A DNA stretch of 64,000 nt from Luteimonas sp. J29 (GTDB lineage Bacteria > Pseudomonadota > Gammaproteobacteria > Xanthomonadales > Xanthomonadaceae), in assembly GCF_000472505.1 (NCBI RefSeq), contig NZ_AWZR01000005.1:310001-374000 (forward strand), in the 5' to 3' direction. The position numbers and the translations under genes are program-made. The notes under the pieces were generated by a model. That model was not told the DNA's origin and searched no databases. It saw nothing but the letters and a program-made list of their open reading frames with translations. Each line of letters begins with the position of its first letter. Position 1 is the stretch's first letter. Positions 56,868-64,000 of this stretch are shown here, one piece after another.

Positions 56868-57992
56868 CTAGCCCCTGCGGAACGGGCTGCGCGCGGCGAG
56901 CCAGCGGCGGTGCTGCCCGATTGCGGCGCGTTCCCGGTCGCACCAGTCGGCCAGCGCGTCGCGGAAGCGCGGATCGGCGATCCAGTGGCGGCTGCGCACC
57001 GGCGTGGGCAGGAAGCCGCGCGCGATCTTGTGCTCGCCCTGGGCGCCCGGCTCGAACACGTGCAGGCCCTCGCGCAGGCAGTATTCGATGCCCTGGTAGT
57101 AGCAGGTCTCGAAATGCAGGCCGGGCAGCTGCACGTGCGCGCCCCAGTAGCGTCCGTACAGGGTGTCCGCGCCGCGCAGGCACAGCGCGCCGGCCACGGG
57201 TGCGCCGCCGTGCACGGCGAACACCAGGACCAGCTGCCCGGGCATGGTCGCGGCGAGGTGGCGGAGGAAGTCGAGCGTCAGCGCCGGCGCATTGCCGTAT
57301 TCGGCGAAGGTCTGCAGGTAGAAGCCGTGCATCGCCGCGAGTTCGGCATCGCCGGCATCGCCGCCGTGGACCACCCGGAACCCCACTCCGGCGCGCGCGA
57401 CCTTGGCCCGCTCCTGGCGGATGTTCTTGCGATGCTTGTGGTCCATCGCCGCGAGGTAGTCGTCGAAGCACGACCAGCCGGCATCGTTGCGCCAGTGGTA
57501 CTGCAGGTCGGCGCGTTCCAGCCAGCCGGCGTCGAACGCGGCGTCTTCCGATCCAGGATGGAAGTTGACGTGCGCGGACGACAGGCCCAGTCGCGACGCT
57601 TCCGTCACCAGCGCCTGCGCGAGGCGGATGCGCAGCTCCGGGTTCGGCGCGAGGAGCCGCGGCCCGGTGACGGGCGAGTAGGGTACGGCGCACAGGAGCT
57701 TGGGGTAGTAGTCGAGGCCGTGCCGGGCATAGGCGTGGGCCCAGGCGTGGTCGAACACGAATTCGCCGTGCGAGTTGTCCTTGAGGTAGGCCGGCGCGGC
57801 GGCGAGCAGCCTGTCGCCCTCCCAGAGCGCGACGTGGTGGGGCGCCCAGTCCCATTCGGGGCGCAGGCATCCGGTCTGCTCGAGGCCGGAGAGGAAGGCG
57901 TGCGCGACGAACGGATTCGCGCCGCCGTGCAGCGCGTCCCACGCGGCGGCGGGGACTTCGGACAGCCGCGGATGGATCCGGACCTCAGCCAT
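56868..57992 (-). CDS. FemAB/GNAT-fold acyltransferase-like protein (DUF482)
   Basis: The 374-residue cytoplasmic protein belongs to the DUF482/peptidogalycan-type family with a GNAT fold. Recognisable parts are NPFVAHAFLSGLEQTGCL, the AYLKDNSHGEFVFDHAWAHA stretch, MDHKHRKNIRQERAKVA, then GRYWGAHVQLPGLHFETCYY and EPGAQGEHKIARGFLPTPVR. The substrate is unknown. The start at 57992 gives the family N-terminus (VRIHPRLSEVPAAAWDAL). It is upstream of aat on the same strand and downstream of trxB. Confidence 0.88.
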   Translation of the reverse strand: MAEVRIHPRLSEVPAAAWDALHGGANPFVAHAFLSGLEQTGCLRPEWDWAPHHVALWEGDRLLAAAPAYLKDNSHGEFVFDHAWAHAYARHGLDYYPKLLCAVPYSPVTGPRLLAPNPELRIRLAQALVTEASRLGLSSAHVNFHPGSEDAAFDAGWLERADLQYHWRNDAGWSCFDDYLAAMDHKHRKNIRQERAKVARAGVGFRVVHGGDAGDAELAAMHGFYLQTFAEYGNAPALTLDFLRHLAATMPGQLVLVFAVHGGAPVAGALCLRGADTLYGRYWGAHVQLPGLHFETCYYQGIEYCLREGLHVFEPGAQGEHKIARGFLPTPVRSRHWIADPRFRDALADWCDRERAAIGQHRRWLAARSPFRRG

Positions 57993-58060
57993 GGCGCAGC
58001 GGTCCGCGTTCCGGCCGCATCACCCCCGCGTCGCCGGGCGGGGGCAGGCGTGGCGAGGCC

Positions 58061-60289
<2,229 letters not shown>

Positions 60290-60329
60290 ATTAAGATCAA
60301 GCAATTGGGTCCTCTTCCTAAGGCAGTGC

Positions 60330-62690
60330 ATGACGGTGGCTCGGGCGGTTCCTGAACGCGGCAGGCGCCAGCGCGCGTCGACGACGGAGGTCGCGCCGCC
60401 GGATCCGCGTCGCCAGCGGCTGCTGCGCGACATCGCGATGATCCTGGTCGCGCCGCTGCTGCTGTACCTGCTGGTCTGCCTGGTCACGTACTCGCCCGAC
60501 GATCCGGGCTGGTCCACCGCGTCGGGCAGCGTCACCGCGCCGCTGTCGAACGCCGGTGGGCCGGTTGGCGCGTGGATCGCCGACGTGCTGCTGTACCTGA
60601 CCGGCTACGTCGCCTACCTGCTGCCGCTGGTGCTCGGCGCGGTGGCCTGGATCGCCCTGTACGGGATGGACTCGGACGGCGACGGGCAGGTCGACTTCGG
60701 GCCTGCGCTGCGCCTGGTCGGCATCGTCGGCTTCCTGGTCGCGGCCACGGGCCTGCTGTACCTGCGCATGGGCGCGGTGGCGGGGTTGCCGGCCGGCGGC
60801 GGCGGCGTGCTCGGCCGCCTGGTCGGCAATTCGCTCAACCGCGGCTTCGGCGCGCTGGGCGGCAACCTGTTCCTGCTCGCGCTGCTGCTGGTGTCGGTGA
60901 CCCTGGCGACGGGGCTGTCGTGGCTGGCCGTGGCCGACCGGATCGGCGCGTGGGTGCTGAAGCTGCCGGAGCTGCTGCGGCGCGGGCGCAGGCAGGCGGC
61001 CGACCACATCGAGGCGCGCGAGCGCCGGGTCGAGCGCGAGGAAACCCGCCGGGTCGAGACCGAACTGCGCGCGCGGCGGGAGAAGGTGAAGATCGAGCCG
61101 CCGCCGGCCCCGGTCGTGGAGAAGAGCGAGCGCGCCAAGCGCGAACAGCAGATTCCGCTGTTCCACGTCGGCGACGGCACCGGCCTGCCGCCGCTGGCCC
61201 TGCTCGACGATCCCAAGCCGCAGCCCAAGGGCTACGACGAGGAGACCCTGGAAACGCTCTCGCGCCAGATCGAGTTCAAGCTCAAGGACTTCCGCATCGA
61301 CGCCCAGGTGGTCGGTGCCTATCCCGGTCCGGTCATCACCCGCTTCGAGATCGAGCCCGCGCCGGGCATCAAGGTCAGCCAGATCAGCTCGCTGGACAAG
61401 GACATCGCGCGCGGCCTGTCGGTGAAGTCGGTGCGCGTGGTCGACGTGATCCCGGGCAAGTCGGTGATCGGCCTGGAGATCCCGAACACGAGCCGGGAGA
61501 TGATCTACCTGTCCGAACTCCTGCGCTCGAAGGAGTACGACAAGGCGCCGGGCCTGCTCACGCTCGCGCTCGGCAAGGACATCGCCGGCCGCCCGACCGT
61601 CGCCGACCTGGCGCGCATGCCCCACCTGCTGGTCGCCGGCACGACCGGATCGGGCAAGTCGGTGGCGGTCAACGCCATGGTCCTGAGCCTGCTGTACAAG
61701 GCCTCGGCCAAGGACCTGCGGATGCTGATGATCGACCCGAAGATGCTCGAGCTGAGCGTCTACGAGGGCATCCCGCACCTGCTGGCGCCGGTGGTCACCG
61801 ACATGAAGGAGGCCGCCAACGGCCTGCGCTGGTGCGTGGCCGAGATGGAGCGCCGCTACAAGCTGATGAGCGCGGTCGGCGTGCGCAACCTGGCCGGCTT
61901 CAACAAGAAGGTGCGCGAGGCGCAGGAGGCCGGGCAGCCGCTGCTCGACCCGCTGTTCCGCCCGGGCGGCGGGGAAGGCGATGTCGCGCCCCCGCTGGAG
62001 ACGCTGCCGTTCATCGTCATCTTCATCGACGAATTCGCCGACATGATGATGATCGTCGGCAAGAAGGTGGAGGAGCTCATCGCCCGCTTGGCGCAGAAGG
62101 CGCGTGCCGCCGGCATCCACCTGATCCTGGCCACCCAGCGCCCGTCGGTGGACGTGATCACTGGCCTGATCAAGGCCAACATCCCGACCCGCATCGCGTT
62201 CCAGGTGTCGAGCAAGATCGACTCGCGCACGATCCTGGACCAGTCCGGCGCCGAGACCCTGCTCGGCCACGGCGACATGCTCTACCTGCCGCCGGGCACG
62301 GCCATGCCCGAGCGCGTGCACGGCGCCTTCGTCAGCGACGAGGAGGTGCACCGCGTGGTCGAGCACCTCAAGCAGAGCGGCGGCGGCCCGGACTACATCG
62401 AGGGCGTGCTGGACGAGGCGCAGACGATGTACGACGGCTCGGCGGTCGGCGCGACCGGCCTGCCGGAGGCCGGCGGCGGCACCGGCGACGAGACCGACCC
62501 GCTGTACGACGAGGCGGTGAAGATCGTCACCGAGACCCGCCGCGCCTCGATCTCCGGCGTGCAGCGCCGGCTGAAGATCGGCTACAACCGCGCCGCACGC
62601 CTGGTCGAGGCGATGGAAGCGGCCGGCGTGGTGTCCGCGCCCGAGCACAACGGCGACCGCACCGTCCTCGCCCCGCCGCCCCCCAAGTAG
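60330..62690 (+). CDS. ftsK: DNA translocase FtsK
   Basis: Septal ATPase that pumps DNA and activates XerCD recombination at dif. The 786-residue product has four N-terminal membrane helices (about 35-55, 80-110, 125-150, 170-200), a short linker of about 100 residues (far shorter than in E. coli), the motor with Walker A ([20 protein letters not shown]) and Walker B ([15 protein letters not shown]), and the gamma winged-helix domain that reads KOPS ([20 protein letters not shown]). TAAGAT (60292) with CTGCAA 17 bases upstream is a weak promoter. Its TAG stop lies inside a copy of the dispersed repeat. lolA follows. Confidence 0.97.
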   Translation: MTVARAVPERGRRQRASTTEVAPPDPRRQRLLRDIAMILVAPLLLYLLVCLVTYSPDDPGWSTASGSVTAPLSNAGGPVGAWIADVLLYLTGYVAYLLPLVLGAVAWIALYGMDSDGDGQVDFGPALRLVGIVGFLVAATGLLYLRMGAVAGLPAGGGGVLGRLVGNSLNRGFGALGGNLFLLALLLVSVTLATGLSWLAVADRIGAWVLKLPELLRRGRRQAADHIEARERRVEREETRRVETELRARREKVKIEPPPAPVVEKSERAKREQQIPLFHVGDGTGLPPLALLDDPKPQPKGYDEETLETLSRQIEFKLKDFRIDAQVVGAYPGPVITRFEIEPAPGIKVSQISSLDKDIARGLSVKSVRVVDVIPGKSVIGLEIPNTSREMIYLSELLRSKEYDKAPGLLTLALGKDIAGRPTVADLARMPHLLVAGTTGSGKSVAVNAMVLSLLYKASAKDLRMLMIDPKMLELSVYEGIPHLLAPVVTDMKEAANGLRWCVAEMERRYKLMSAVGVRNLAGFNKKVREAQEAGQPLLDPLFRPGGGEGDVAPPLETLPFIVIFIDEFADMMMIVGKKVEELIARLAQKARAAGIHLILATQRPSVDVITGLIKANIPTRIAFQVSSKIDSRTILDQSGAETLLGHGDMLYLPPGTAMPERVHGAFVSDEEVHRVVEHLKQSGGGPDYIEGVLDEAQTMYDGSAVGATGLPEAGGGTGDETDPLYDEAVKIVTETRRASISGVQRRLKIGYNRAARLVEAMEAAGVVSAPEHNGDRTVLAPPPPK

Positions 62691-62710
62691 GAGCGGCTTC
62701 AGCCGCGACC
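62687..62710 (+). repeat. Dispersed palindromic repeat, copy 3, overlapping the ftsK stop
   Basis: 24 bases starting GTAGGAGCGGCTTCAGCCG, identical to the two copies near pnp. The ftsK stop TAG (62688-62690) is part of the repeat. Confidence 0.85.
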
Positions 62711-62936
62711 CGCGCGCCGGCCCGATCGTCCGCACTCGCCGCACGCCCGCGGCCCACCGGCGGCTACCCGTGCCCGTGGCGTGCGCTGGCTCGCCTGAAC
62801 GGATCGCCGCGACCTCCCCCTGCGCCCGTCCGCCTCCGGCCCGTTCCTGCGTTGTTGTGACTGGATGGGACGGGTGCGCTGCATGTTCAGCTTCGGATTT
62901 GCAGACTTGCGCCTCCCATCACCCGAGGACGCCTGA

Positions 62937-63563
62937 ATGATCCGCAATTGCCGCTGGCTGCTCATCGCCATCATCGCGCTGGCCGGCGTCGCGCATGCGG
63001 GCGCGCGCGACCGGCTCGACAGCTTCACCCGCGGCCTGAAGGGCCTCGAGGGACGCTTCACCCAGCACGTGTTCGACGAGGGCGGGCGCGTGCGCGAGAC
63101 CTCCAGCGGCCGCGTGGCGCTGGCCGCCCCGCGCCTGTTCCGCTGGGAGTACCAGGATCCGTATCCGCAGTTGATCGTCGCCGACGGCACCACGGTGTGG
63201 GTGCACGATCCCGACCTCGAGCAGGTCACGCGCCGCCCGCAGGGCGGCGCCGAGCAGGACAGCCCGCTCGCCGCGCTGATCGACCCGGCGCGCCTGGACC
63301 GCGACTACATCATCGACGACGAAGGCGAAGCCGACGGCCTGCAGTGGCTGCTCCTGCGTCCGCGCAAGGCCGGCGAGGACGCCTCGTTCGAGTCCGCCCG
63401 CCTGGGCTTCGGCGCACAGGGGCTGGCGCGGATGGAGATCGTCGACGCGCTCGGCCAGCGCACGGAGATCCGCTTCAGCGGCTGGAAGCGCAATCCGGCG
63501 TTCGCCGCCGGCACCTTCAGGTTCACGCCGCCGCCGGGCGTCGACGTGGTTGGCGAAGGCTGA
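62937..63563 (+). CDS. lolA: Outer-membrane lipoprotein carrier protein LolA
   Basis: Periplasmic chaperone that ferries lipoproteins from LolCDE to LolB. The 208-residue product has a signal peptide (RNCRWLLIAIIALAGVAHA), then LDSFTRGLKGLEGRFTQHVF, SGRVALAAPRLFRWEYQDPY and the C-terminal RFTPPPGVDVVGEG, all typical. GAGGA lies about 7 bases before the ATG. ftsK-lolA linkage is common in gammaproteobacteria. The gap from ftsK (246 bases) contains the repeat. Confidence 0.96.
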   Translation: MIRNCRWLLIAIIALAGVAHAGARDRLDSFTRGLKGLEGRFTQHVFDEGGRVRETSSGRVALAAPRLFRWEYQDPYPQLIVADGTTVWVHDPDLEQVTRRPQGGAEQDSPLAALIDPARLDRDYIIDDEGEADGLQWLLLRPRKAGEDASFESARLGFGAQGLARMEIVDALGQRTEIRFSGWKRNPAFAAGTFRFTPPPGVDVVGEG

Positions 63564-63596
63564 CCGCACGGCGCGCCGGGACGCGAGGTTCAACGC

Positions 63597-64000
63597 ATGC
63601 ACGCTCCAATCCGGACGACGACCCGGCACGGCAGGCTCAGGGGGCTGCTCGCCGTCGCCTGCCTGGCCGCGGTGCCGGCCCTTGCGCAGTCGTCGCCGGT
63701 GGCCGCCCCGCCGGGGCCGCCTTCGCCGGTGGCCCAGCGCGCGGGTAGCGCGACCAGCGGCGACGAGGCGCTCGACAACGCGGTGGCGGCGGTGGTCGTG
63801 GCGGCGCTGGCCGAGCAGCTCGACACCGCCTCGATCGAAGTGAGCATCGACTCCTTCGACGTCGCCATCTCCAGCCTGCGCGACCGCCGCGTCAGCGGGC
63901 AGGGGCGGCTGCGCCTGGGCGAGGACGCAGAGTGGATCGGGTTCCGCTACAGCACGCTCTACGACACCCTGTTCAACAGCGCCGGGTATCCGCAGCTGAC
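63597..64000 (+). CDS. Secreted protein of unknown function (partial, cut by the window edge)
   Basis: An ATG at 63597 opens a frame that remains open to the last base, so only the first 134 residues are visible. It has a signal peptide (LRGLLAVACLAAVPALAQ, about 15-32), an Ala/Pro/Ser-rich segment (about 33-55), then a folded region (AVAAVVVAALAEQLDTASIE, LGEDAEWIGFRYSTLYD). It starts 34 bases after lolA and could be co-transcribed. I do not recognise the family. Confidence 0.7.
   Translation, partial: MHAPIRTTTRHGRLRGLLAVACLAAVPALAQSSPVAAPPGPPSPVAQRAGSATSGDEALDNAVAAVVVAALAEQLDTASIEVSIDSFDVAISSLRDRRVSGQGRLRLGEDAEWIGFRYSTLYDTLFNSAGYPQL

Overview
The window is a very GC-rich chromosomal segment from a gammaproteobacterium of the family Xanthomonadaceae (Lysobacter, Luteimonas or Pseudoxanthomonas-like). 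The main reasons are a rpf cell-signalling cluster in nearly the Xanthomonas gene order, an acnA(rpfA)/acnB pair, the fur-bamE and smpB-ratA-rnfH arrangements, and a dispersed palindromic repeat (core GTAGGAGCGGCTTCAGCCG) of a kind familiar in this family. Coding density is high. Most long reading frames on the opposite strand are GC-driven shadows. I see no prophage, insertion sequence or CRISPR array.

Layout. 1-8.5 kb: pnp, a non-coding stretch with two repeat copies and a DnaA box, dnaB, a secreted unknown, alr (with a possible 15-codon leader), a photolyase and an OmpA-type lipoprotein. 8.7-15.3 kb: tmRNA, a CHASE-PAS histidine kinase, smpB, ratA-rnfH, bamE, fur, recN. 15.4-21.6 kb: hrcA-grpE-dnaK-dnaJ, dapB and a low-complexity unknown. 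21.8-26.8 kb: carA, carB, greA. 26.8-44.2 kb: the rpf cluster, namely rpfE, recJ, an acyltransferase, rpfD, prfB (with its programmed frameshift), lysS, rpfG, rpfC, rpfF, rpfB, a small lipoprotein and rpfA/acnA. 44.3-47.6 kb: a VapBC-like pair, then acnB. 47.7-58 kb: a DUF3817-type membrane protein, nudJ-mnmA-hflD, a secreted unknown, clpS-clpA, a DUF885 protein, infA, aat and a FemAB/GNAT-like protein. 58-64 kb: trxB, ald, ftsK, lolA and a secreted unknown cut by the right edge.

Themes. The rpf genes make a complete DSF quorum-sensing circuit: RpfF synthesises the fatty-acid signal, RpfC senses it, RpfG degrades cyclic-di-GMP, and RpfB handles fatty-acyl chains. The second theme is protein quality control: tmRNA/SmpB, ClpS/ClpA/Aat (N-end rule) and HrcA/GrpE/DnaK/DnaJ. 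The most interesting window-wide signal is that at least nine start codons lie 6-8 nt downstream of a TANNNT-type -10 hexamer (often TAGAAT). This suggests widespread leaderless transcripts (alr leader, CHASE kinase, recN, hrcA, dapB, rpfD, a lipoprotein, clpS, aat). Other points worth a look are the structured, poly-G-containing rpfB-rpfF spacer, a toxin-antitoxin pair with a degenerate PIN active site and a clear operator between the two aconitases, and an HQE variant of the HD-GYP motif in RpfG.
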